64,000 nt of DNA from CAIRDP01 sp037134895 (GTDB lineage Bacteria; Bacteroidota; Bacteroidia; Bacteroidales; FEN-979): assembly GCA_037134895.1 (NCBI GenBank), contig JBAXLI010000003.1:62001-126000 (forward strand), in the 5' to 3' direction. This document shows, in pieces, positions 49,332 to 58,541 of the stretch. The notes under the pieces are model-generated. The model made no database searches, was not told the DNA's origin, and saw only the letters and a list, made by a program, of their open reading frames with translations. Position 1 is the first letter of the stretch. Every line of letters begins with the position of its first letter. A program made the position numbers and the translations under genes.

Positions 49332-50957
49332 ATGAATAGAATATATATACCCTTTCATGCCTTTGTCATTGTTTTACTGGTATTTTTGCCAGTAAGTCTC
49401 ATGGCAACGAAATTTGTTTTCGGGCCCGATAAAAACATCATCGACGGCAGGTCCAATGCATCTGCGGTAAAACCAGGCGACACGATTTACCTGACAGCTT
49501 CAGTAAGGCAATATGTCCTCATCAGAAGTCTGCATGGCAACCAAGCCAGCCCTATCCTCATTCAGAATTTTGGCGGTCAGGTCATTTTCAACAATGGTAA
49601 TTACGGGGTGAAGTTTGATACCTGTTCCTGGATTAAAATGATTGGTGATGAAACCAGGGGAAGTTATGGGTTTTTGATCACTAACTGTTATTCGGGGATA
49701 AGCATTAGTGGATTAAGCAGCTGTATTGAAGTTGCAGGGTTTGAGATCGCAAATGCCGGCTGGACTGGAATAGTCGCAAAGACAGACCCCGACTGCAGTT
49801 TCCTTTCGACAAGGGATAAATACACCATGAGGAACATCAGCATACATGATAATTATCTTCATGGTATTGCAAAAGAAGGAATGTACCTCGGCCATTCATA
49901 TTACAGTGGATATTCAATTAATTGCAACGGGAAGGACACAATGGTATACCCTCACCTGATCAGGGGATTGAAAGTATATGGTAACAGGGTTGAAAACACC
50001 GGTTGGGACGGGATCCAGGTTTCGTCAAGTGATTCGGCATGCTGGATTAATAACAACTACGTATACCAGGACAGCCAGGCCGAGATTTTTGGTCAGATGA
50101 GTGGATTCCTTCTGGGCGGAGGGTCTTCCTGCAACTGCCATTCGAATTTTGTCAAAGACGGCAAGGGAGACGGCATTGATGAATTAGGCCTTGGTGGTAA
50201 CTACATTTACAATAATCTGATTGTCAGACCTGGTCAGTCCTTATCAGGAGCTGCAGGAAAACATGGTATTTATGTCGGTATGCAGGCTCCTTCTTCAGGC
50301 CGTGGATATAATATTATATTTAACACCATAGTCTCTCCGAAAACAAATGGTATTGATTTCCGATCCACTGCCGCAGTCAACAGCGAAGCCTCGGATAACA
50401 TTATATCAAATCCCGGGAGTGATTACATAAAGACAGCAGCCGGGACAAGTCTTACAGAACTAAATAACCTGCTGGTTCCAACAATTGCAGAAGTTAAATT
50501 CAAAAATCCATCCCTTGATAATTTTGACCTCCAACCAAGCTCTCCTGCGGTCAATAAGGCATCACCGCTTCCCGGGTTCCTTCTGAATTCAGACTTCCTC
50601 GGACGATGGCGTCCCTGGGCATGGAAATACGATATCGGTGCTTTTGAGTGTCATGACTCCTCTCTGCTCAGCATTGAGGAAAAAAAAATAACTGAGCCGA
50701 TTCGTGTTATAAAATGCTTCTATAGCAAAGGCAGTATTTATATATCAGCAGATCTTGACAGCAAAAATTTCCTGGCCGTTGATTTATATTCCCTGACAGG
50801 AAGTCATATAGCGACACTGGAAAACTCTGTGAGAGGGCCAGGTGTCTGTGAAATTAAGAAATATATAGGCAGGCTTGAAGATGCCTGTTATATTTGCATT
50901 CTGAGGTTTGCAGGAAAGTCTGTTTCAGTAAAGTTAACTTCGGCCTTGAGCCAATAA
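49332..50957 (+). CDS. Secreted right-handed parallel beta-helix protein
   Basis: A 541-residue secreted protein with an N-terminal signal peptide (FHAFVIVLLVFLPVSLMA). The mature part has regularly spaced short strands with Asn/Gly turns (GISISGLSSCIEVAGFEIAN, then NISIHDNYLHGIAKEG, VYGNRVENTGWDGIQVSS), typical of pectate-lyase-like right-handed beta-helices that bind or cut polysaccharides. The C-terminal 80 residues are beta-rich and look like a T9SS type A sorting domain, although the PNP start is missing. Placed at the end of the locus, it may trim or bind the polysaccharide. Catalytic residues cannot be assigned. Confidence 0.8.
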   Translation: MNRIYIPFHAFVIVLLVFLPVSLMATKFVFGPDKNIIDGRSNASAVKPGDTIYLTASVRQYVLIRSLHGNQASPILIQNFGGQVIFNNGNYGVKFDTCSWIKMIGDETRGSYGFLITNCYSGISISGLSSCIEVAGFEIANAGWTGIVAKTDPDCSFLSTRDKYTMRNISIHDNYLHGIAKEGMYLGHSYYSGYSINCNGKDTMVYPHLIRGLKVYGNRVENTGWDGIQVSSSDSACWINNNYVYQDSQAEIFGQMSGFLLGGGSSCNCHSNFVKDGKGDGIDELGLGGNYIYNNLIVRPGQSLSGAAGKHGIYVGMQAPSSGRGYNIIFNTIVSPKTNGIDFRSTAAVNSEASDNIISNPGSDYIKTAAGTSLTELNNLLVPTIAEVKFKNPSLDNFDLQPSSPAVNKASPLPGFLLNSDFLGRWRPWAWKYDIGAFECHDSSLLSIEEKKITEPIRVIKCFYSKGSIYISADLDSKNFLAVDLYSLTGSHIATLENSVRGPGVCEIKKYIGRLEDACYICILRFAGKSVSVKLTSALSQ

Positions 50958-50970
50958 TTCAAAGTAAATT

Positions 50971-51777
50971 ATGGATTTATCCCTGAAAAAGTTTATTCCT
51001 TTCTGGCTGGCTAAAAAGCTGAAAGGTTTTTACCAGAAAGGTTTTGCCTTTGTATTGAGCGGGGATACCTATTTCTGTCCGTTTTGTGAACACTCATTCA
51101 GGAAATTTCGACCCGGTGGTATAAACTTACCTGTTATCTATGAAAAACAGATCGTTGGAGCAGGATACCGTCTCAATGATGTTTGCCCCCGCTGTAACTC
51201 ACTTGACAGAGACCGGCTTATATACCTTTTCCTGGAAAATAAGACAAATATATCCACTGCACCTCTGAGTGTTTTTCACGTTGCACCTGAAGGGTGTATC
51301 AGGGCAATGCTGTCGGAGCTTCCAAACATTACTTACGAAGCCGGAATGAAGTACCACCAGGGATTTTACTATGACCGGAACACAACGGTTCTTGACATCA
51401 CCAGGTTGGATTTTGAAGAGAATACGTTTGATGTAATTATCTGTAACCATGTGCTGGAACACATCCCTGAGGATCTCAAGGCCATTGGTGAGCTTTACCG
51501 TGTACTGAAACCAGGAGGATGGGCCATTCTTCAGGTCCCGATTTCAAAGACTCTTGAGAAAACATATGAAGATCCGCTCATTAAAACTCCGGAGGAGAGA
51601 GAACAGGTATTCGGGCAGTTTGATCATGTAAGGATATATGGCCAGGATTATCCTTCCAGGCTTGAAAACAGGGGATTTACAGTAAAAAGGTACAATCCTT
51701 ACCGTGACAAATGGCCGGTTGAACTGGACAAATATGCAATCAATCCTGATGAAGATCTTTTTATAGCATACAAATAA
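50971..51777 (+). CDS. SAM-dependent methyltransferase with N-terminal zinc-ribbon-like motif
   Basis: A 268-residue class I methyltransferase. A zinc-ribbon-like N-terminal part has CPFCEHSFRKF and VCPRCNSLDRDRL (four Cys in two CxxC pairs). The Rossmann region has FHVAPEGCIRAML, TVLDITRLDFEENTFDVIIC and NHVLEHIPEDLKAIGELYRV, with LKPGGWAILQVP as the late motif. It could methylate a sugar of the polysaccharide. The signature DxGxG motif I is replaced by HVAPEGC, as in other members of this zinc-ribbon group. Confidence 0.88.
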   Translation: MDLSLKKFIPFWLAKKLKGFYQKGFAFVLSGDTYFCPFCEHSFRKFRPGGINLPVIYEKQIVGAGYRLNDVCPRCNSLDRDRLIYLFLENKTNISTAPLSVFHVAPEGCIRAMLSELPNITYEAGMKYHQGFYYDRNTTVLDITRLDFEENTFDVIICNHVLEHIPEDLKAIGELYRVLKPGGWAILQVPISKTLEKTYEDPLIKTPEEREQVFGQFDHVRIYGQDYPSRLENRGFTVKRYNPYRDKWPVELDKYAINPDEDLFIAYK

Positions 51778-51783
51778 GCCAAC

Positions 51784-53199
51784 ATGAGCACAGTAACTTT
51801 ATTTCTGATAATCCTGGCTGTCTTGCTGATACTTGCATCCGCTTTGCTATTATTACGTATAGACAAGCAGAAAAAACATCTGGAGAAGAAGTTGAATGAT
51901 GCTGAAACAGAGTTGCAGGCCGCCAGGGACAGAATCTCGGGGTTCGAGGAGGAATTCGATAAGAAAGTAAACGCAATGACTGTTCTTATCAAGGAAGAAT
52001 ACGAGGAAAAAAGAGACAGGGACATGATGCTGAAAAAGGCTCTGAAAAAAGCTGAAGACGCTAATTTTTTACTGAATTCATTCCTTTCAAACGTAAGCTC
52101 TGAGATCCGCACACCTCTGAACAACATCATAGGTTTTGCAAGCCTTCTTGAAGCAGAGTTGTCAGTTATAGAAAACAAAGAACTCTTTGATTATGCCCAC
52201 GCAGTCCTGGAAAGCGGAGACCGCTTACTCCATCTTCTTAATAATATCATTGACATCAGCCGGGTTGAATCAAATGATTTTACGCTTAAACCTGTTCCCT
52301 GCTCCCTGAACAGTATAGTGGCAAACACCATTCAGGTGTATCTTTTCCAGGCTAACAAGAAGAAGCTTAAACTAAATTTCATCCCTGCCGAAATTCCTGA
52401 AGCCATAGCCGATGAAGCCGGCTTTTCAAAAGCCCTTAGCATCATCCTGGAGAATTCCATTAAATATACCGACAATGGTTTTATAAATATTTCGACGGAT
52501 TATCTGAAGGACCGAAATCTTGTCTCGGTCAGGATTAAGGACACAGGATGCGGGATTGACAAGGCATTTCTCCCTGAGATACTTGCGGCCTTTAAAAGTG
52601 AAACGACAGGATTCTCAAACGGGGAGAAAGGTAGCGGACTCGGATTGCCACTTGCGAAAAGTCTTATGGAGATGATGCAGGGGAATCTCGATATCCAGTC
52701 TGAAAGAGGAGTGGGTACAACTGTTACCTTGTTCATAAAATCCGCTGCTGACCAGTTAACATCCTCATCCGCAGTCACTGAAGAAGTAAAGAAAAAATCG
52801 AGGGGTTTGAATGACCTTGATATTTTCATCGTTGAAGATGATATGATGAATAAACTCGTTTTAACAGAGATGACCAAGTCACTTGGCCGGGTTGTTGCTG
52901 CCATGAATGGGGATGAAACACTAAAACTCGTCAGAAAAAGGGCCGATGAAGGCAAGTTTTTCGATATCATGCTTTTTGACATTAATCTTCCTCCTCCATG
53001 GGATGGGATTAAGCTAATGCAGGAGATCAGGAGAACAATAAAGCAATACAGGGCAATTCCTTTTATTGCACAAACAGCCTATGCCATGGCCGGTGACCGT
53101 GAAAAATTACTTGAAGAGGGTTTTGACGATTATATATCTAAGCCTATAAATCAGCAGCAACTATATTCAATCATGAAAAACCAACTGAATAAACATTGA
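51784..53199 (+). CDS. Hybrid sensor kinase-like protein lacking the phosphoacceptor histidine
   Basis: A 471-residue protein: one N-terminal membrane helix (about 5-25), a coiled coil to about residue 95, a dimerisation helix, an HATPase domain and a C-terminal receiver. The H-box reads SNVSSEIRTPLNNIIGF: Ser106 sits where His is expected. The ATPase looks intact (ILENSIKYTDNG, IKDTGCGID, GSGLGLPLAKSL). The receiver has EDD, Asp in MLFDINLPPPWDG and Lys in ISKP. It therefore cannot autophosphorylate on His in the usual way. It may phosphorylate in trans, serve as a scaffold, or act only through its receiver. The next hybrid kinase, which has the His, follows 2 bp later. Confidence 0.9.
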   Translation: MSTVTLFLIILAVLLILASALLLLRIDKQKKHLEKKLNDAETELQAARDRISGFEEEFDKKVNAMTVLIKEEYEEKRDRDMMLKKALKKAEDANFLLNSFLSNVSSEIRTPLNNIIGFASLLEAELSVIENKELFDYAHAVLESGDRLLHLLNNIIDISRVESNDFTLKPVPCSLNSIVANTIQVYLFQANKKKLKLNFIPAEIPEAIADEAGFSKALSIILENSIKYTDNGFINISTDYLKDRNLVSVRIKDTGCGIDKAFLPEILAAFKSETTGFSNGEKGSGLGLPLAKSLMEMMQGNLDIQSERGVGTTVTLFIKSAADQLTSSSAVTEEVKKKSRGLNDLDIFIVEDDMMNKLVLTEMTKSLGRVVAAMNGDETLKLVRKRADEGKFFDIMLFDINLPPPWDGIKLMQEIRRTIKQYRAIPFIAQTAYAMAGDREKLLEEGFDDYISKPINQQQLYSIMKNQLNKH

Positions 53200-53201
53200 C
53201 T

Positions 53202-54530
53202 ATGGATGAGAACAGGATAAAAGAACTTGAAACCCGTGTGAGGGAGCTTGAAGCAAGCAGCATTGTAACGCTGAAAGAACTGGAAAAAGCGAAAAAGCAG
53301 GCTTACGACGCCGACCGGACCAAGACGATCTTCCTGGCAAACATGAGCCATGAGATCAGAACTCCCATGAATAGTATTGTGGGTATTTACAATATTCTTG
53401 ATCAGACTGACCTTTCACCTGAGCAGCGTGAACTTCTTGAGGTAATAAACATCTCAAGTCATAACCTTCTTGCCATTATAAATGATATTCTTGATTTTTC
53501 GCGGATTAAAGCAGGGCAGCTTAAACTTGATAACAAACCTTTCCTGCTCCATGAAGAGATCCATCAGGTAATTAAGATGTTGTCGCTCAGGGCAAAAGGA
53601 AAAGGGATCGAACTCTCCTATCGTATCCAGTCTTCTGTCCCTGAATGTATTGTCGGTGACCCGGTGCGCCTGCACCAGATCCTTGTAAACCTAACCAGCA
53701 ATGCACTGAAATTCACACTTGAAGGCTCTGTTGTTGTTTCTGTTGAATTATTGGATCCGATAAGGCTTGATGACCTGATCATGGCGGGATACCTTCCTGA
53801 TACTATTGTTGAAACACGCAACATCCCATTAAATCACGTCCTTCTTAAATTTGAGGTCAGCGATACGGGCGTGGGGATCTCTGACGAAGACCAGGAAAGC
53901 CTCTTCCAGGAGTATGCCCAGCTTGATAATCCTCTGATCAAGCAGTTTGAGGGTACAGGACTAGGATTGTCAATCTCGAAGAACCTTGTTGATATGATGA
54001 ACGGCAAGATTGGTGTGATCAGTAAGAAAAGCAGCGGATCAACATTCTGGTTTACAATTCTTTACGAAACAGGTAACATCGAAGCGTACAAGAACAAGCT
54101 TATCAAGGAGGACAAAAAGATAAAGAAAAGCCGGCCTCTGACGATACTATTGGTTGAAGACAATATACTGAACCAGAAATTCGCGGCAACTACCCTAGTA
54201 AGGTCAGGTCACAAGGTTGAGATCGCTGAAAACGGCAAGGTGGCTTTCGAGAAATTCCGTGAACACCATTACGATCTGATCATTATGGATATTGCGATGC
54301 CGATCATGGACGGTATTGAATCAACCAGGGTAATCAGGAACTATGAAAAGGAAATGCGTGAAAAGGATCCCTCATATACTTATCCACCGATTAAAATCAT
54401 TGCGGTGACTGCGCATGTTATGATGACCGACAGGGAAAAATGTCTGGCTTCAGGAATGGATGAATACCTTGCCAAACCATACAGGCCAAAGGAACTTACT
54501 GATGTTATTGACTCACTGGAGATAGATTGA
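53202..54530 (+). CDS. Hybrid histidine kinase (soluble, intact His and receiver)
   Basis: A 442-residue kinase. The ATG at 53202 is used; a TTG six bp upstream would only add two residues. A short coiled coil precedes the H-box LANMSHEIRTPMNSIVG with His50. The ATPase has LVNLTSNALKFTLEG, SDTGVGISDED and GTGLGLSISKNL. The C-terminal receiver has VEDN, Asp in LIIMDIAMPIMDG and Lys in LAKPYRP. No membrane helix is present, so it is cytosolic. The stop abuts the convergent gene's stop in the palindrome AGATTGATCAATCT (54524-54537). It may supply phosphate to the His-less neighbour or the locus response regulator. Confidence 0.93.
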   Translation: MDENRIKELETRVRELEASSIVTLKELEKAKKQAYDADRTKTIFLANMSHEIRTPMNSIVGIYNILDQTDLSPEQRELLEVINISSHNLLAIINDILDFSRIKAGQLKLDNKPFLLHEEIHQVIKMLSLRAKGKGIELSYRIQSSVPECIVGDPVRLHQILVNLTSNALKFTLEGSVVVSVELLDPIRLDDLIMAGYLPDTIVETRNIPLNHVLLKFEVSDTGVGISDEDQESLFQEYAQLDNPLIKQFEGTGLGLSISKNLVDMMNGKIGVISKKSSGSTFWFTILYETGNIEAYKNKLIKEDKKIKKSRPLTILLVEDNILNQKFAATTLVRSGHKVEIAENGKVAFEKFREHHYDLIIMDIAMPIMDGIESTRVIRNYEKEMREKDPSYTYPPIKIIAVTAHVMMTDREKCLASGMDEYLAKPYRPKELTDVIDSLEID

Positions 54531-57500
54531 TCAATCTTTAACCATCTTCATGTAGTAAGTCGCGTCATTATGAGTTAATTTAAGAAGATAAATCCCTGAA
54601 GAAACATTCTTTAAGGATAGATTCGTCTCCTTGTTCCTGATAATTTCCGAGTAGAGGATTTTGCCTTCCAGGCTTATTAATTCGGCTTTTTCTCCCTGGC
54701 CAGGCTGATACTTCAGAATGATCGTGATTTTATCTTGAAATGGATTTGGAAATACCGAAAAGGATAGCGGATCCAGGCCATTAATACCTGACGGAATAAA
54801 ATTGATCCTGGCAGTATCCTTGGCAACACAACTCCCTTTTGTCACATAAACCCATACCTTAAGCAGGCCAAGTCCGTGATGCAAGGAATCTACCACCGTA
54901 TATTCCGTTGTATCTCCTGTTGACCACAGGTAATTATCGGCGCCTTCTCCTGCATGCAAAACGATAGAGTTACGGGCAACAAGGTTCGTATCTGGTAAAG
55001 GAGGTATAACAGGAGGTTGTGTAACAAAAGTATACATGGTGTCGGCGTTGAAACACCCTTCCGGACTTGTATAGGCGAACCATACCGTGTCTGATCCAAG
55101 CCTGGCCCTGTCAGGATAGAACTGGGTGTTTTGGACTCCGGAACTACCACCAAACACACCATTCCAGGGAACTCCCGACATATTAGAAAAAGGGTCAGTC
55201 GCGCAATACTGAGGCAGAAGCCCTGACATCGTAACTACAGGAGTTTTTGCTACGGTGATAATGGTTGAGTCTGTTGCCGAACAATTGCCTGAACCGGTTA
55301 CAGTGACGGAATATGTGGTTAGAGTATCGGGTTTCACTGATATGGATGCCGTCGTATCGCCGGTATTCCAGAGATATGTCCCCCCTCCTTTTGCGGTAAG
55401 ATTTATAGTTCTTCCCTGGCAGATGGTAGAATCATGGAAAAGTCCGGGTACAGGAAACGGATAACGTTTAATCCTGATACTGTCTTTATAGATGTTCCCG
55501 AGCAGGTTGTAAACTTTAACCTTATACCAGGTGGTTTTGCCGGGAGACACGGTGGGATTGAATATGGTTGTATCACTCATCGTCGAGTCGTATGGAACTG
55601 AAGTCCACACAATATAATCGTTACTGGTAATGGTATCCATGATGGATATCTGTATAGGTATTCCTGCGCAACTGGAAGGGATGGTATCAGACTTGAACCT
55701 GAAAAAGCAGCTGTCGGTAAGATTGTCAGGCCTGCGTGCGATTGCGAAAACACTGTCTTTCCCTGTCCAGAAAGAAGTCGGCCTGTTTGAATGCATATAT
55801 CCCAGCGAATCTACGGTAAACCACATCTTATGAGCTCCTTTGAAGGACCATGTAATGCTTGATGGCGGATAAGCCATTGTATCAAGAACCAGGCTGTTCA
55901 GGTTGATGTTCGGAAACAGTGCATTTGCGGTTTGCACCTGCAGGGGGTAAGTCGATTGAGAAAGAAAACCTGAAGAACGGAAACTCATTCCACTGATTTT
56001 GACTATATCGTTTACGGCCGTATTTCCCAAGAAACTAAAAGTTAGTGTATTCAGTGAATCAGGCAACGTTATTATAAACGTATGCTTCACCCAGTCACTG
56101 CTGTCGGAAGGGATATGAAGATTGAGGTTGAATGATGGGCAGTCAGGGGAATACATATAACATTCTATTACGCTCAATGGATTTCCAAGCCCTTTCGTCC
56201 ATACAGTTAAAACGTTACCTCCTTTTTCAAGTCCTGCCAACTGTGTAACCAGGCATAATTGGGCACTACTGTATATTGAATCCAGTTTGAAACATTTATA
56301 ACCACTCGCTTCCACACCATCAGTCTGATCAAATTCAACCCCCGTCTGGCTGAATCCATCGGGCCAGTTGTCCTGGTCAAGGTCAACATCCAGTCTGGGA
56401 AAAGTATTAATGATCTTTTGAGGTACACTATCATAGAGTATCGATTTCCACTGGGAATAAGTCCGTATAGGGATGTTGCTGGCCGAACACCAGGCAAGGA
56501 GGCTGTCCATACGTTGAAGGTAAGCATTGAAACCGCCTGAAGAATTTGCCAGGCGTGCTGCATCAAACAATACATAATGTTTAGCAATTGCATTGGCAAT
56601 AACTGCTGCATTTGCTTTGAAAGTCCCTGTTTCCATATTCAGAAGCTCACTATTGATAGCAAACTGCTTATTTTTGTGAGGATTAAACTCATTATAACAA
56701 AACAGGGAAGGGTCGATATTAGATGTCGATTGCTTGTAGTTAAGTTTATCTCCGAGGATCGCCTTTAGTTTCAGTGGGTTTATCCAGGGGTACTGTCCGT
56801 CGGGTTGTATCCATGTATAGGGACGTGAAAGATGTACTGAATCAAAAATACTCAAAGACCTCTGGGCCAAAATCTTCACAGCAGAATCATGCATAACGAC
56901 GTTATCATTGATCATTTTATGATACTTGAAGTTTAGATGGGTTGGTGAAGTAAAGGATTCATCCCAGAAGGTATTAACGTATAAAGTATCAGGATCTGTA
57001 ATGTTTACTGACTGAACATTATTAAACAGGCAGATTTTGTTTACCGGAGCTTTAAGGTAAAGAGCGAAATACTGGGATGGCCCGAGAAGGTCGTGAAATT
57101 CCCCGGGATTGAGGCTGATCACTTTATTTCCATATAGATTGATATTACCTTCTCCATGTGGTGTTGTTGTGTCATAGGAAACATATTTTAAACACACCTT
57201 TTGTCCTGTAAAATGGTCGACTCCCGGCTTATTTATGTATTGATTCAGTTCCTGCAGGCTCAGTACATTGAAGAACTGTGTGGCATGCGTTGGCGTATTA
57301 TCCATCAGTTCGATACCTCTCAGTGCCATGGCTCTTAGTGTATCGACATATTGCGGAACAAGTGGCAGCACGTATGTCGTGACTGCAAAAGAATATTTTT
57401 GTCCGTAAATTGAGAACAGCGAATCGTATGAATGAATTCTCTGGACTGATGGATTTTCATCAATCCGAAACCCGATGCCAGCCTGTTTCGTCGAACTCTG

Positions 57501-57584
57501 GCTGAGGCATATTCCGGGAAGTAAAAGGAATAAGAGACAGGCAAAGACCGGCAATCTAGATGTTGATCCTGATATGTTCATCAT
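54531..57584 (-). CDS. Large secreted protein with deacetylase-like N-terminus and T9SS type A sorting domain
   Basis: A 1017-residue secreted protein: signal peptide near residues 10-29 (PVFACLLFLLLPGICLS), then an N-terminal region (about 35-330) that resembles the polysaccharide deacetylase fold (FRIDENPS where a DD is expected; IELMDNTPTHATQFF where HTxTH is expected), with metal-binding residues altered. Galactose-binding or Ig-like beta domains follow, including a stretch with GGGTYLWNTGDTTASISV. The last 75 residues (VFPNPFQDKI to the end) are a T9SS type A sorting domain. The enzyme role is doubtful. The gene shares its first base with the PorP/SprF gene stop. Confidence 0.85.
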   Translation of the reverse strand: MMNISGSTSRLPVFACLLFLLLPGICLSQSSTKQAGIGFRIDENPSVQRIHSYDSLFSIYGQKYSFAVTTYVLPLVPQYVDTLRAMALRGIELMDNTPTHATQFFNVLSLQELNQYINKPGVDHFTGQKVCLKYVSYDTTTPHGEGNINLYGNKVISLNPGEFHDLLGPSQYFALYLKAPVNKICLFNNVQSVNITDPDTLYVNTFWDESFTSPTHLNFKYHKMINDNVVMHDSAVKILAQRSLSIFDSVHLSRPYTWIQPDGQYPWINPLKLKAILGDKLNYKQSTSNIDPSLFCYNEFNPHKNKQFAINSELLNMETGTFKANAAVIANAIAKHYVLFDAARLANSSGGFNAYLQRMDSLLAWCSASNIPIRTYSQWKSILYDSVPQKIINTFPRLDVDLDQDNWPDGFSQTGVEFDQTDGVEASGYKCFKLDSIYSSAQLCLVTQLAGLEKGGNVLTVWTKGLGNPLSVIECYMYSPDCPSFNLNLHIPSDSSDWVKHTFIITLPDSLNTLTFSFLGNTAVNDIVKISGMSFRSSGFLSQSTYPLQVQTANALFPNINLNSLVLDTMAYPPSSITWSFKGAHKMWFTVDSLGYMHSNRPTSFWTGKDSVFAIARRPDNLTDSCFFRFKSDTIPSSCAGIPIQISIMDTITSNDYIVWTSVPYDSTMSDTTIFNPTVSPGKTTWYKVKVYNLLGNIYKDSIRIKRYPFPVPGLFHDSTICQGRTINLTAKGGGTYLWNTGDTTASISVKPDTLTTYSVTVTGSGNCSATDSTIITVAKTPVVTMSGLLPQYCATDPFSNMSGVPWNGVFGGSSGVQNTQFYPDRARLGSDTVWFAYTSPEGCFNADTMYTFVTQPPVIPPLPDTNLVARNSIVLHAGEGADNYLWSTGDTTEYTVVDSLHHGLGLLKVWVYVTKGSCVAKDTARINFIPSGINGLDPLSFSVFPNPFQDKITIILKYQPGQGEKAELISLEGKILYSEIIRNKETNLSLKNVSSGIYLLKLTHNDATYYMKMVKD

Positions 57585-58522
57585 CAGTATTCTTTTAGCT
57601 TAATAGCTTTTGATTTTTTTTCTGCCTGGGTTCTTGGTTTCAAAGTATATCCAAGAGTGATCTCATGAGTTCCCCCGCTTTTACCCATCATCGCGCTCCC
57701 CGAGAACTCATAGTTGTACCCGATGACCAGGGTGTTCGATATATCAAGCCCGGCGTTTACAATAAAGACATTACCTTTCCTGTACATCAGTCCTATCCAG
57801 TAACTGTTCCTGAAATATACCATTGCCCCAACGTCTATAAGCCAAGGCGTATACTGAACATTCCTGTAGAGGACATCAAACTGCATTTTCCAGTCATCAG
57901 AGAAGATCAGCGAATAGTTAAAGTAAGCATAGAAGTTCCTACCCATGGTCAGCACATTGGCATAGGCTGAATCGTGGTACATTGATTTATTATTGAACAG
58001 ATAAGGAAAGCCAAGACATACATTGAGTGTTTTAAATGAATACATAAGGCTTGCCCCTATGTTGATATAGGTCTCGGTGGGTTTGAGAGATCCGTTAAGT
58101 AAAGGGTCATAGGGATTTGCCACGACCACATTGGAGAGGTCAATTGAATTCTGATAGAGTGATGGGCTTACGCCGAAATGAAGAAAATGGGATTTGGCTA
58201 TCTGAAGGTGATAGGCGTAGTTCAACGAAATGGAGAAATATTTTACGATTCCTGCTTTATTCAGGATGATATTTGTGCCCACCCCCATATTGTTTGCCGG
58301 GGCTCCTTCAATATTTATTGCACCTGTGACTGGTGCTCCCGGAATGCCGGTCCATTCATTCCTGTGTGTCAGAAACACCTGGAATAATGATGCTGAGCCT
58401 GTGAAAGCAGGAGATAAAATGCCAGGATCGATCCTGTATGCATCAAGAACAGGATATTGCTGGGCGTATCCAATTGCTGACGCAGAAAAGAGGAGGAAAA
58501 GTAAAATCCGGATTTTTCTCAT
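57584..58522 (-). CDS. PorP/SprF family type IX secretion outer-membrane protein
   Basis: A 312-residue beta-barrel protein with a signal peptide (ILLFLLFSASAIGYAQ) and the family start QYPVLDAYRIDPGILSPAFTGS, then THRNEWTGIPGAPVTGAINI, the usual PorP/SprF opening. Bacteroidota have many PorP/SprF paralogues. In Flavobacterium johnsoniae SprF is required to export SprB, and similar proteins pair with type B CTD proteins. Its gene lies directly downstream of a type B CTD protein gene (58542), which fits such pairing. Confidence 0.93.
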   Translation of the reverse strand: MRKIRILLFLLFSASAIGYAQQYPVLDAYRIDPGILSPAFTGSASLFQVFLTHRNEWTGIPGAPVTGAINIEGAPANNMGVGTNIILNKAGIVKYFSISLNYAYHLQIAKSHFLHFGVSPSLYQNSIDLSNVVVANPYDPLLNGSLKPTETYINIGASLMYSFKTLNVCLGFPYLFNNKSMYHDSAYANVLTMGRNFYAYFNYSLIFSDDWKMQFDVLYRNVQYTPWLIDVGAMVYFRNSYWIGLMYRKGNVFIVNAGLDISNTLVIGYNYEFSGSAMMGKSGGTHEITLGYTLKPRTQAEKKSKAIKLKEY

Positions 58523-58541
58523 AGTTAAGAAATTGTCATTC

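Noticed and set aside
52500..52982. Antisense 160-residue frame in the hybrid kinase
   Set aside because: Ser-rich low-complexity translation of the opposite strand; a shadow frame.
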